Source: Streptomyces sp. HM190 (GTDB taxonomy: Bacteria; Actinomycetota; Actinomycetes; Streptomycetales; Streptomycetaceae). From it: DNA of 64,000 nucleotides. The stretch covers positions 2,604,001-2,668,000 of the forward strand of contig NZ_CP047318.1 of assembly GCF_009857135.1 (NCBI RefSeq), written 5' to 3'. How positions within the stretch are numbered: the first letter of the stretch is position 1; each line of letters opens with the position of its first letter. This document shows positions 32,938-41,478 of the stretch, piece after piece. The notes beneath the pieces are model-generated. The model ran no database searches, was not told the DNA's origin, and worked only from the letters and a program-made list of their open reading frames with translations. The translations under genes and the position numbers were made by a program.

Positions 32938-33680
32938 ACGCGCGACCGGGTGCCCCGAAGGACCCCTCCCTGCGGCGGTCCCTCGCCCTCTTCCGGGCCT
33001 TCATGAGGGAACAGGACGACCCCGCGTCCTGCTACGCGCTGCTCGCCCGGGACGCCGCCGACCAGGTCGCGGCGTACGGCGGGCCCCTGGAGGGCCGCAC
33101 GGTCGTCGACGTCGGCGGCGGCAGCGGCTACTTCACCGAGGAGTTCCGGCGGCGCGGGGCCCACGCGTACCTCTTCGAGCCGGACCTCGCCGAGCTGGGG
33201 GCGAAGCCGCCCGACGGCGCCGTGGTCGCCGACGGGTATCTGCTGCCGCTGGCCGACGGGGTCGCGGACGTCACGTTCTCCTCCAACGTGCTGGAGCACG
33301 TGGCGGATCCGCCGACGTTCCTCAGTGAGCTGGTGCGGGTGACCCGGCCCGACGGGCTGATCTATGTGTCGTTCACCAACTGGCTGTCCCCGTGGGGCGG
33401 TCACGAGTGGGCGCCCTGGCACTACCTGGGGGCGGAGCGGGCGCGGGCCCGCTATCGGCGCCGTACCGGGAAGGACGCCAAGCACAGACTCGGCGAGAAC
33501 CTCTTCGCCGTGCACATCGGACGCACCCTGCGGCAGGTGCGCGAACGGGACGACGTGACGGTCGTGTCGGCGCGCTCCCGCTACTGGCCGTTCCTCGCGG
33601 AGACCGTCGTGAAGGCGCCGGGGCTCCGCGAGTTCGCCACCTGGAACCTCCTTCTCATCCTCCGGCGGTGTCCACCATGA
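32934..33680 (+). CDS. Class I SAM-dependent methyltransferase
   Basis: A 248-residue methyltransferase. Motif I is VVDVGGGSGYFTEEF near residue 50, followed by the acidic loop FEPD and the segment FSSNVLEHVADPPTFLSELVRVTRPDG (motifs post-I to III). The start appears to be TTG at 32934, giving a TTGA overlap with the glycosyltransferase stop; no other good start is available before motif I. The C-terminal half (WLSPWGGHEWAPWHYLG) resembles sugar or lipid-linked glycan methyltransferases. It probably methylates a residue of the glycan made by this operon. Confidence 0.8.
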   Translation: MNARPGAPKDPSLRRSLALFRAFMREQDDPASCYALLARDAADQVAAYGGPLEGRTVVDVGGGSGYFTEEFRRRGAHAYLFEPDLAELGAKPPDGAVVADGYLLPLADGVADVTFSSNVLEHVADPPTFLSELVRVTRPDGLIYVSFTNWLSPWGGHEWAPWHYLGAERARARYRRRTGKDAKHRLGENLFAVHIGRTLRQVRERDDVTVVSARSRYWPFLAETVVKAPGLREFATWNLLLILRRCPP

Positions 33681-36600
33681 CGAGCACGGTCCAGGCTCCA
33701 CCTCCCGCGCCGGTGCGGCCGGCGGGCACGACCGGGCGGCCCCCCGAGGGGCGTCGGTCGCGCCGCTGGCTGCTGGGGTTCTGGGCCGTGGTGTTCGTGC
33801 TGCTGGTCGCCGCGCGGCCGGGACGGCAGACGTTCGACACCAAGCTCGGGGTGACCACCGACCCCTGGCAGTTCGTGTCCGACCTCGGGCAGTTGTGGCA
33901 CGACCGGGGCGGGTTCGGCGGGATCCAGGACCAGTACGTCGGCTACCTGTGGCCGATGCTGCCCTACTACGGGGTCAGCGATCTCGTCGGGCTGCCCGTG
34001 TGGCTCGCGGAGCGGCTGTGGATGTCGCTGATCGTGTCGGTGGCCTTCTGGGGCGCGCTGCGGCTGGCGGAACGGCTGCGTGTCGGCGGCCCGGGGTCCC
34101 GGCTGGTGGCGGCCGGCGCGTACGGGCTGTGGCCGGTGTTCACCACCGTCGTCGGGTCGACGTCGGCGGCCGCGCTGCCGGGGGCGTTCCTGCCGTGGGT
34201 GCTGCTGCCGCTGACGGACGAGCGGTACGCCGCGCGGGTGGCGGCGCTGCGGTCGGCGCTGTTCGTCCCGTTCATGGGCGGGGTCAACGCCGCCTCCACC
34301 CTCGCCTCGCTGCTGCCCGTGGGGCTGTACCTGCTCAGCCGGCCGGCCGGGCCGCGGCGGCGCGCACTGATCACCTGGTGGGTGCCGGGGGTGGTCCTGG
34401 CGACCCTGTGGTGGGTGGTCCCGCTGCTGCTCCTCGGCTTCTACGGGGAGAACTTCCTCCCCTACGTGGAGACCTCGCAGACCACGACGGCCACCATGTC
34501 CGCCACCGAGGCGCTCAGGGGCGCCGGGAACTGGGTGGGCTATCTGCACTTCGGTGAGGCGTGGCTGCCGGCGGGCTGGTCGGTGGCCGCGTCGGCGCTG
34601 GTGGTCCTGTCGTCGGCGCTGGCGGCGGGCCTGGGCCTGGCCGGGCTGGCCCGGCGGGACATACCGGAGCGGCGCTGGCTGGTGCTGACGGTGCTGGCGG
34701 TCGCGCTCGTCACGCTCGCCGGGTACGCGGGATCGTTCGGGGCGCCGTTCCACGGGGTGGTCCAGGACCTGCTGGACGGGGTCCTCGTGCCGTTCCGGAA
34801 CATCTACAAGTTCCAGACCGGGCCGGCGCTCGCCCTGGTCCTCGGGCTGGCGCACCTCGTGGGTGTGGCCGCGCGGGAGCGGGGGGCCCGGCGGGTGCGG
34901 GGGCGGCGGTTCGCGCCGCTGGCCGCGGCCGTGGTCGTGCTGCCGGGGCTGCTGTGGCCGTACCTCAACGGGTCGGTGCTGCAACCCGGTGCGTTCCAGG
35001 AGCTGCCCCGGTACTGGCAGGCCACGGCCGACTGGCTGGAGAAGTACTCGCCGGACTCCCGGGCCCTGGTCGTGCCGGCCACCGCGCACGGCATCCACAC
35101 CTGGGGCTCCACCATCGACCAGCCTCTGGACGTGCTCGCCGAGTCCCGCTGGGCGCAGCGCGACTACGTCCCCTTCGGCACGCCCGGCAACCGGCGCGCG
35201 ATGGACGCCGTCGAGCAGGCGCTGCTGACCGGCGCCGAGGTGCCGGGGCTCGCCGACTATCTGAGCCGGGCGGGCCTGTACTACGTCGTCGTCCGCAACG
35301 ACCTGGACCCCGACCAGATCGGCGCCGTGCCCACCACCACCGTGAAGCGGACCCTGGAGCAGTCGGGGTACGAGCGGGTGAAGGGGCTCGGGCCGGTGAT
35401 GACCGGCGGGGTGATCGCCGAGGACACCCCGTTGCAGGTGGAGGGGTTGTACGCGCGGCAGCGGGCCGTGGAGATCTACCGGCCGGCCGAGGACGTGCCG
35501 CGTCCCGGTCAGGCCGGGCTGATGGCGCTCGCGGACACCGCCGCGGTGTCCGGCGGCCCCGAGTCGCTGCTGCCGCTGGCCGCCGACCCGTCGATGCGCA
35601 ACCGCGCGACCGTGCTGACCGGTGACCACCATCCCGGTCTCGGCACCCCCGCCGTGCAGGTGGTCGGCGACGGGCTGCGGCGCGCGGACACCCGCTTCGG
35701 CCTGGTCAACGCCAACACGTCGTACACGTACACCGCGGACGAACGGAACCCGAGCGGGAGCGAGCAGGACGCGGGCCGGAAACCGCGGCAGATCCTCCCC
35801 CTGAAGGGGCTCGGCCACCAGACGGTGGCGGAGCTGCGGGGCGCGAGGTCCGTCACGGCGTCGACGTCCGGCAACTGGCTGTTCCACCTCCCCCAGTTCG
35901 ACCCGGTGAACGCCTTCGACGGCGACCCGGCGACGGCCTGGGCGGAGGGCGCGGCCGGGTCGGCGAACGGGCAGTGGCTGCGGATCGACTTCGAGGAGGC
36001 GCAGGACGTCCCGTCGACGATCGAGGTCGCCCCGCTGCCCGAGGACGGGGTGCGGTCGGCGCCCACCCGGATCGAGGTGGCGACCGAGCGGGGGGCGCGC
36101 GCCACCGACCTGCGGGGCGACGGCTCCCGGCAGACGGTCGGCGTCCGGCCGGGCGAGACCGACTGGCTGAAGATCACGATCCTGGACTCGGCGGAACGGC
36201 ACACCGGGCTGGGCGGCGCGGGCTTCTCCGAGATCGACATCCCCGGCGTCCGGGTGACCCGGACCCTGCGGCTGCCGACGGACGCCCAGGGCGCCGACAG
36301 CACCGGCGCCCCCACCGAGGTGGTCTCGCTGCGCCGCGCCGCCGACCCCACCGGGCTCTCCCCGACGGGCACCGAACCGGGGCTGCACCGCGTCTTCGGC
36401 ACGACCACGGCGGGCACGTACGAGGTGCGGGCGAGCGCCGTGCCCGTGCCGGGCGAGGAGCTGGACGAGCTGCTGTACGAGGTGGCGCCCGAGCAGCAGA
36501 ACCGGATCACGGCGAGCGCCGACTCCACCGCCTCCCTCGGCGCCGGGTTGTCCCCGCGCAACCTGACCGACGGGGACCTGACCACCGCGTGGATCGCGGG

Positions 36601-38146
36601 CGACGATCCCACGATCCACCTGCGCTGGACGGGCAAGCAGCCCATCGGCTCACTGGTGCTGGCCCCGGCGGGCGGCCTGTCCACCCGGGCCACCGAGGTC
36701 GCGATCAGCTCCCCGGACGGCGCGGCCGTCGCCGCCGTCGACGACAACGGCTGGGTCCGCTTCGACCCGATCACCACCGACCGCCTCGACATCACGGTCA
36801 CGCAGACGGCCCGGCTCACCGTCCACAACCCCGTCGCCGGTGACGACCTGCGGCTGCCGGTCGGCCTGGTCGAGGCGTACGTCCCGGCGCTCGACCCGTA
36901 CCGCACCCCCCAGCCCGCCCCGACGCGCGCCGTCGACCTCCCGTGCGGGAAGGGCCCGGTCGTCGAGGTCGACGGCGAGCGGTACGAGACGAGCGCGAAG
37001 GGCACCGTGCGGGACCTCACCGAGCGCCGCCCGCTGGAGTTGACGCTCTGCCAGAACCAGCGGCCCGACGCGGCGCTGGAGCTGGGCGCCGACGAACGGC
37101 ACACCGTCGACGCCGACGACTCGGGCGCCCTCGCCGTCACCGAGGTCACGCTGACCCGCGGCACGGTCACCGCGCCCGCCGCCACCGGACGCGACCTGCG
37201 GATACGGGACTGGCTGGGCGACCGCCGCGAGGTGACCGTCGGCGACGGCGCCGCCTCGTACCTCACCACGTACGAGAACTACAACGACGGCTGGAAGGCC
37301 ACCCTGAACGGCCGCGAGCTGACCCCCGTACGGCTCGACGGCTGGCAGCAGGGCTGGCGGATCCCCGGCGGGTCGGGCGGCACGGTCACGCTGTCCTTCG
37401 AGCCGTCCGTGACGTACGAGGCCGGGCTGATCGTGGCCGGGGTGGCTCTCGCGGCCCTCGTCGGGCTGGCGCTGTGGCGGCGCCGGGAGCCCGGTCCGGA
37501 CGCGCAGCAGCCGGCACCGCCGGCGCCCGGCCCGTGGCTCGGCACGGTCGCCCTCACCCTGGTCGGCATCGTGATCGCGGGGTTCCTCGCGCTGCTGGTC
37601 CCGCTCCTGGCGCTCCTCGCCCGGAAGCGGCACGCCCTGCTGGTGCCGATCGCGTTCCTCGCGCTCGCCGGGGCGGGCGTCGCGGCGGCGGCCGGAGCGG
37701 GCGAACCGGTGGCGGCGGACCAGGGCGCGTTCGGGCCCGTGGCCCAACTCCTCGCCCTGCTGGGACTGTTCGCGGCGCTGGTGAGCGTGGGGTCGGGCGC
37801 CGAGCCGTCCCCGGACCGGCCGGGCTCCACACGCGAGTTCCGGGTACCGCCGGGCGCGGAGGAGCCGACGGAGCCGTTGCCGCGGCGCAGCCGCACCACC
37901 GGCCCCGCCGCGAGCGAGACGATCTCCGCGCGCGGCCCCGGCGCGCCGTACCGGGAGCCGGACACCCCGACCCGCCGCATCCCCCTCACCAAGCCGACGC
38001 CGGACGCCGCCGCACCGGCGGACGGCGGGGGCGACGCGGCCCCCGCGGGCGGCGCGAGCGGCGGAGGGGGCGGCGCGGGCGCCAGGGACGGCGCCCGGAC
38101 CGTGGACGACGACGACGGCGTCGCCGGGAGGGAGGAGCGGACATGA
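33677..38146 (+). CDS. AftD-like alpha-(1->3)-arabinofuranosyltransferase family protein
   Basis: A 1489-residue membrane enzyme of the AftD/DUF3367 type, close to the length of mycobacterial AftD. Residues 30-440 are a GT-C membrane domain with about ten helices and an acidic first loop (TFDTKLGVTTDPW). Two discoidin-like carbohydrate-binding segments follow: NAFDGDPATAWAEG near 743 and NLTDGDLTTAWIAGDD near 965. More helices lie at about 1249-1370, then a low-complexity tail (about 1395-1489). AftD uses decaprenyl-phospho-arabinose to build arabinan in mycobacteria. Streptomyces do not make that cell wall, so the acceptor here is unknown. The start overlaps the methyltransferase (ATGA) and the end overlaps the next gene (ATGA). 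Confidence 0.85.
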   Translation: MTSTVQAPPPAPVRPAGTTGRPPEGRRSRRWLLGFWAVVFVLLVAARPGRQTFDTKLGVTTDPWQFVSDLGQLWHDRGGFGGIQDQYVGYLWPMLPYYGVSDLVGLPVWLAERLWMSLIVSVAFWGALRLAERLRVGGPGSRLVAAGAYGLWPVFTTVVGSTSAAALPGAFLPWVLLPLTDERYAARVAALRSALFVPFMGGVNAASTLASLLPVGLYLLSRPAGPRRRALITWWVPGVVLATLWWVVPLLLLGFYGENFLPYVETSQTTTATMSATEALRGAGNWVGYLHFGEAWLPAGWSVAASALVVLSSALAAGLGLAGLARRDIPERRWLVLTVLAVALVTLAGYAGSFGAPFHGVVQDLLDGVLVPFRNIYKFQTGPALALVLGLAHLVGVAARERGARRVRGRRFAPLAAAVVVLPGLLWPYLNGSVLQPGAFQELPRYWQATADWLEKYSPDSRALVVPATAHGIHTWGSTIDQPLDVLAESRWAQRDYVPFGTPGNRRAMDAVEQALLTGAEVPGLADYLSRAGLYYVVVRNDLDPDQIGAVPTTTVKRTLEQSGYERVKGLGPVMTGGVIAEDTPLQVEGLYARQRAVEIYRPAEDVPRPGQAGLMALADTAAVSGGPESLLPLAADPSMRNRATVLTGDHHPGLGTPAVQVVGDGLRRADTRFGLVNANTSYTYTADERNPSGSEQDAGRKPRQILPLKGLGHQTVAELRGARSVTASTSGNWLFHLPQFDPVNAFDGDPATAWAEGAAGSANGQWLRIDFEEAQDVPSTIEVAPLPEDGVRSAPTRIEVATERGARATDLRGDGSRQTVGVRPGETDWLKITILDSAERHTGLGGAGFSEIDIPGVRVTRTLRLPTDAQGADSTGAPTEVVSLRRAADPTGLSPTGTEPGLHRVFGTTTAGTYEVRASAVPVPGEELDELLYEVAPEQQNRITASADSTASLGAGLSPRNLTDGDLTTAWIAGDDPTIHLRWTGKQPIGSLVLAPAGGLSTRATEVAISSPDGAAVAAVDDNGWVRFDPITTDRLDITVTQTARLTVHNPVAGDDLRLPVGLVEAYVPALDPYRTPQPAPTRAVDLPCGKGPVVEVDGERYETSAKGTVRDLTERRPLELTLCQNQRPDAALELGADERHTVDADDSGALAVTEVTLTRGTVTAPAATGRDLRIRDWLGDRREVTVGDGAASYLTTYENYNDGWKATLNGRELTPVRLDGWQQGWRIPGGSGGTVTLSFEPSVTYEAGLIVAGVALAALVGLALWRRREPGPDAQQPAPPAPGPWLGTVALTLVGIVIAGFLALLVPLLALLARKRHALLVPIAFLALAGAGVAAAAGAGEPVAADQGAFGPVAQLLALLGLFAALVSVGSGAEPSPDRPGSTREFRVPPGAEEPTEPLPRRSRTTGPAASETISARGPGAPYREPDTPTRRIPLTKPTPDAAAPADGGGDAAPAGGASGGGGGAGARDGARTVDDDDGVAGREERT

Positions 38147-39546
38147 CCACTCTGGACCATCCGGCCCGCGACGGGGCCGCCCGAGACCCGGTCCGGATCC
38201 CGTTCCCGGTCGTCGACGAGGTCTCCCGCCACTGCCTCCAGGAGGAGGAGCCCGAGACCGTCCACATCGAGGTCCACCTGCCGGGCCGCCTCGAACCCGG
38301 CCGTCTGCGCGAGGCGTTCACCGAGGCCCTCCACCGGCACCCCCGCGTCCTGATGCGGCAGGCGCCGACGCGCTGGTACAGCCTCCGCTACGCGTGGGAG
38401 CTGACCGAGGAGCCGGAGGTGGAGGTGGTGACGTTCCCGCCTCCGGGCCCGCACGCCCTGCGGGACGCCCGCACCAGGTCCCTGACCCAGGCCCCGCCGC
38501 TGTCGCTCTCCCCGCCGATCCGCGTGGAGGTGGTGGCGCAGGCAGGCCCGTCGGTGGACGAGGCGTTCGACGCCGTCGGCGTCCCGCGCGGACCCCGCGC
38601 AGCCGCCGGCCGTCCCGCCCCGGCCGGCCCGGACCACGCGGGCACCGTCCTCCTCCTCACCGTCAACCACACCGCCCTGGACGGCCCCGCCTGCCTCCGC
38701 ATCCTCGCCACCGCCGCGGAACTGTACGGCGGCGAGGACAACTCCCCCACCGCGCCCCCGGTCCGCGCCACCACCGCCGACCTGCCCCTGGCCGGTCCCG
38801 AGACCCCGTCCACCTGGGCCCCGCCGGCCCGGGTCGCCCCCGGCACGCCCGAGGCGTCGCCGGGCAACGGGCTGCTCGTCACCGAACTGCCGGTGCCCCG
38901 CCGCCCCAGGTCGGCCCCGTACACCGTGAACGACCAGCTCATGGTCAGCACGGCCCTGACGCTGGCCCACTGGAACCGGGAGCACGGCGCCCGCCCGCGC
39001 CCCCTGCGCATCACCATGCCCGTGGACGACCGCCCCCGCGACACCGGCATGCCCATCGGCAACGGCACCCGCCTGGTCGACGTCGCCTTCCTCCCGGAGG
39101 AGGTGGACGGGCGCCGCACGCCCACCGCCGTCCTCCTGCGCCGTACGGCCGACCGCACCCGGGCGCTGAAGTCGCTCACCCGCCCCCAACTGGGCCACGG
39201 CGCCTCGCTGCTGACCGCGCCGGTCGTCCCCGTCGTCTGGCGGGCCGCCCTCACCCGGGGCCTGCGCCGGGCGGCCGCCCCGTGGACGTCGACGACCCTG
39301 CTCAGCAACATCGGCCGCATCCCCTACTCCCTGGACTTCGGCCAGGAGGCCGGCCGGGCGCACGCCGTGTGGTTCTCGGCGCCCGCCCGCATGCCGCGCG
39401 GCCTCACCGTCACCACCGCCTCCACGAGGGGCCGCCTCCACCTGGCGCTGCGCTGGTCCCGTGCCCTGCTCGGCCACGGCGACGGCGCCCGCCTGCGCGA
39501 CCTCTTCGAGCACTATCTGCACGCGACGGAAGAGGACACCCCCTGA
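38143..39546 (+). CDS. Condensation-superfamily acyltransferase (PapA-like)
   Basis: A 467-residue protein of the condensation-domain/CoA-dependent acyltransferase superfamily. The catalytic HxxxDG motif is intact in VNHTALDGP near residue 185, and a DFG-type second motif occurs in SLDFGQEAG about residue 402. It is a stand-alone domain without adenylation or carrier domains. Similar single-domain proteins (PapA type) esterify sugars or lipids with acyl groups in mycobacteria. Placed inside a glycan operon, it probably acylates the glycan or glycolipid. It overlaps both neighbours (ATGA upstream, one base downstream). Confidence 0.78.
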   Translation: MTTLDHPARDGAARDPVRIPFPVVDEVSRHCLQEEEPETVHIEVHLPGRLEPGRLREAFTEALHRHPRVLMRQAPTRWYSLRYAWELTEEPEVEVVTFPPPGPHALRDARTRSLTQAPPLSLSPPIRVEVVAQAGPSVDEAFDAVGVPRGPRAAAGRPAPAGPDHAGTVLLLTVNHTALDGPACLRILATAAELYGGEDNSPTAPPVRATTADLPLAGPETPSTWAPPARVAPGTPEASPGNGLLVTELPVPRRPRSAPYTVNDQLMVSTALTLAHWNREHGARPRPLRITMPVDDRPRDTGMPIGNGTRLVDVAFLPEEVDGRRTPTAVLLRRTADRTRALKSLTRPQLGHGASLLTAPVVPVVWRAALTRGLRRAAAPWTSTTLLSNIGRIPYSLDFGQEAGRAHAVWFSAPARMPRGLTVTTASTRGRLHLALRWSRALLGHGDGARLRDLFEHYLHATEEDTP

Positions 39547-40313
39547 TGTCCACGAAGACTCCGACGACGACGGCCACCGCGGACCGCCCCGGCCTGCGGG
39601 ACTTCTACGAGGACCCGGCCGTTCCCGTCGCCTCCGGCGGCCCCCGCAGTCTGCGCCAGGCCCGGATGCTCGCCGAGGCGCTCGGCCCGGCCGCCCACGG
39701 TGCCCGCACCATCCTCGACATCGGCTGCGGCGACGGCACCGCCGCCGCCACCGCCGCGCCCCTCCTGCCCGGCCACCGCCTCGTCGGCGTCGACTGGTCC
39801 CAGGACGCCCTGCGCCGCGCCCGCACCCGTCTGCCGCACACCGTGCGCGGCGAACTCACCGACGGGGGGCTGCCGTTCCGGACCGAGTCCGCGGACGCCG
39901 TGCTGTTCAGCGAGGTGATCGAGCACCTCGTCGACCCGGACGCGGCCCTCGACGAGATCCGCCGCGTCCTGCGCCCCGGCGGCCATCTGATGCTCTCCAC
40001 CCCGAACCTCGCCGCCTGGTACAACCGGGCCCTGCTGCTCGCGGGCGTCCAGCCGGTGTTCTCGGAGGTCAGCCTGCGCGGCATCCACGGCCGGCCGGGC
40101 ACCGAGGTGGTGGGCCATCTGCGGCTCTACACGGCCCGCGCGCTGCGGGAGTTCGTGGCCGCGTCGGGCTTCGAGATCGTCCGGCTGCGGGGCGCGCCCT
40201 TCCACGGCGTACCGCGTCCGGCGCGCCCGCTGGACCGGCTGGTGTGCGCGGCCCCGTCGGCCGCGTCGATCCTGCTGCTGCACGCGCGCAGGCCGCCGGC
40301 ACGGGGCGCGTGA
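39546..40313 (+). CDS. Class I SAM-dependent methyltransferase
   Basis: A 255-residue methyltransferase. Motif I is ILDIGCGDGTAAATA near residue 58, motif post-I VGVDWSQDAL, then VLFSEVIEHLVDPDAALDEIRRVLRPGG and LMLSTPNLAAWYNR. The C-terminal part (LRLYTARALREFVAASGFEI) fits the UbiE/COQ5-like methyltransferase_11 group common in surface glycan clusters. The ATG at 39546 shares its first base with the preceding stop (TGATG). It is the second of three methyltransferases in the operon, which suggests a highly methylated product. Confidence 0.85.
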   Translation: MSTKTPTTTATADRPGLRDFYEDPAVPVASGGPRSLRQARMLAEALGPAAHGARTILDIGCGDGTAAATAAPLLPGHRLVGVDWSQDALRRARTRLPHTVRGELTDGGLPFRTESADAVLFSEVIEHLVDPDAALDEIRRVLRPGGHLMLSTPNLAAWYNRALLLAGVQPVFSEVSLRGIHGRPGTEVVGHLRLYTARALREFVAASGFEIVRLRGAPFHGVPRPARPLDRLVCAAPSAASILLLHARRPPARGA

Positions 40314-40315
40314 CC

Positions 40316-41242
40316 ATGTGGTGGGGGGTGGCCGCGGCCCTGCTGGCGAACGCGCTCTACAGCACCGGGTTCGTGCTGGAGAAACGGGCGCTCGGCGCGC
40401 TGCCCCCGGTGTCGGTGCGGCAGCCGCTGAGACTGCTGCGGCTGGTCCTCGGCAGCCCTCTGTGGATCGGGGGTTCGCTGTCGCTGACCGCCGGGTTCGC
40501 GGCGCAGCTCGCCGTGTACCGGACGCTGCCCATCGCCGCCGCCCAGGCGGTCTTCGTCTCCGGGCTCGTCCTGCTGGTGCTGCTGTCGGCGCGGCTGCTC
40601 GGGGAGGAGACGACGGGCCGGGAACGGTACGCGCTGGGCGCCGTCCTCGCCGCGCTGCTGATGGTGGTGCTGTCGCTGGACGAGGGCTCCGACACGGTCA
40701 GCCGCGACGCGCCGTACGCGCTGGTCCTCACCGTCTGCCTGCCGTCGCTGGCGCTGGGCGTGTGGCTGTACCGGTCCGCGGAGCGGCGCGCCCGGCACCG
40801 GCACCGGCTGCCGACCACGGGCGTCGAGTACGGCGTGGCCGTGGGCCTGCTGTACGGCGTCAGCTCCCTCGCGATCAAGGGGGTGTCGAGCCGTCTCGGC
40901 GTCGGCGGGATCGGGGACACGGTGGCCGCCGTGGTGCGCTCCCCGTACCCGTACCTGCTGCTGTTCACCGGCGCGTTCGGCCTGGTGATGTCGCAGGCGG
41001 CGCTGCAGCGCTGCCGGGCGTCGCTGATCGTGCCGGTGTGCACGACGGTGACCTGCCTGTTCACGGCCGTGCTCGGCACGCTGTCGTTCGGCGAGTCGCT
41101 GCCGGACGATCCGTTGCGGCTGGCGCTGCGGCTGTCCGGCACGGTGCTGGCGGTCGGTGTCCTGCTGAGCGTGCCCAAGCACGACGCGCCGCCGCCGGCG
41201 CCCCAACGCCCCACCCCCGCTAAGGAGTTGACGCCGCCATGA
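40316..41242 (+). CDS. DMT/EamA-like membrane transporter
   Basis: A 308-residue membrane protein with nine or ten hydrophobic helices and an EamA/DMT-like arrangement (WWGVAAALLANALYSTGFVLEKRAL at the start, AAQAVFVSGLVLLVLLSARLLGEE in the first half, LIVPVCTTVTCLFTAVLGTLSFGESL in the second). Members carry small metabolites or flip lipid-linked sugars. In this operon a flippase for an arabinose or glycan lipid carrier is plausible. The ATG at 40316 is preferred on spacing; a GTG at 40310 overlaps the previous stop and is the alternative. The C-terminus ends with a Pro-rich tail. Confidence 0.75.
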   Translation: MWWGVAAALLANALYSTGFVLEKRALGALPPVSVRQPLRLLRLVLGSPLWIGGSLSLTAGFAAQLAVYRTLPIAAAQAVFVSGLVLLVLLSARLLGEETTGRERYALGAVLAALLMVVLSLDEGSDTVSRDAPYALVLTVCLPSLALGVWLYRSAERRARHRHRLPTTGVEYGVAVGLLYGVSSLAIKGVSSRLGVGGIGDTVAAVVRSPYPYLLLFTGAFGLVMSQAALQRCRASLIVPVCTTVTCLFTAVLGTLSFGESLPDDPLRLALRLSGTVLAVGVLLSVPKHDAPPPAPQRPTPAKELTPP

Positions 41243-41478
41243 AGCCCGACGACCCGCTGCTGCAGATCCTGGCGTGCCCGCTCGACAAGGGCCCGCTGCA
41301 TCTGGTCGTGCCCGAGGAGGGCCCGGACGAGGCGTCCCGGTCACCGGAGTCGCTCTACAACCCGCGGCTGCACCGCCGGTACCCGATCGTCGACGGCATC
41401 CCGCAACTGCTGCCGTCCTCGGGCGAGCAGGTCACGGAGGACGAACACGAGGAAATGCTCAGGAGGATGTGTTCATGA
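41239..41478 (+). CDS. Trm112 family protein
   Basis: A 79-residue Trm112-like protein: LLQILACPLDKGPLHLV, then YNPRLHRRYPIVDGIPQLLPSS. Trm112 proteins bind and activate class I methyltransferases in eukaryotes and archaea, and bacterial members often sit beside methyltransferases or glycan enzymes. The usual CxxC pairs are reduced to a single early cysteine, so zinc binding is doubtful. It overlaps the DMT-type gene (ATGA) and the FkbM-type gene (ATGA), which supports a partnership with one of the operon's methyltransferases. Confidence 0.82.
   Translation: MKPDDPLLQILACPLDKGPLHLVVPEEGPDEASRSPESLYNPRLHRRYPIVDGIPQLLPSSGEQVTEDEHEEMLRRMCS

Noticed and set aside
33581..36619. A 1012-codon open frame antisense to the AftD-like gene
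   Set aside because: It mirrors the coding strand's third-position G+C bias, is rich in Arg, His, Pro and Gly and shows no fold or motif. The sense strand has clear membrane and discoidin features.
38143..39546. An NRPS gene cluster signalled by a condensation domain
   Set aside because: There are no adenylation, carrier or thioesterase domains nearby. The stand-alone domain fits a PapA-like acyltransferase in a glycan operon.
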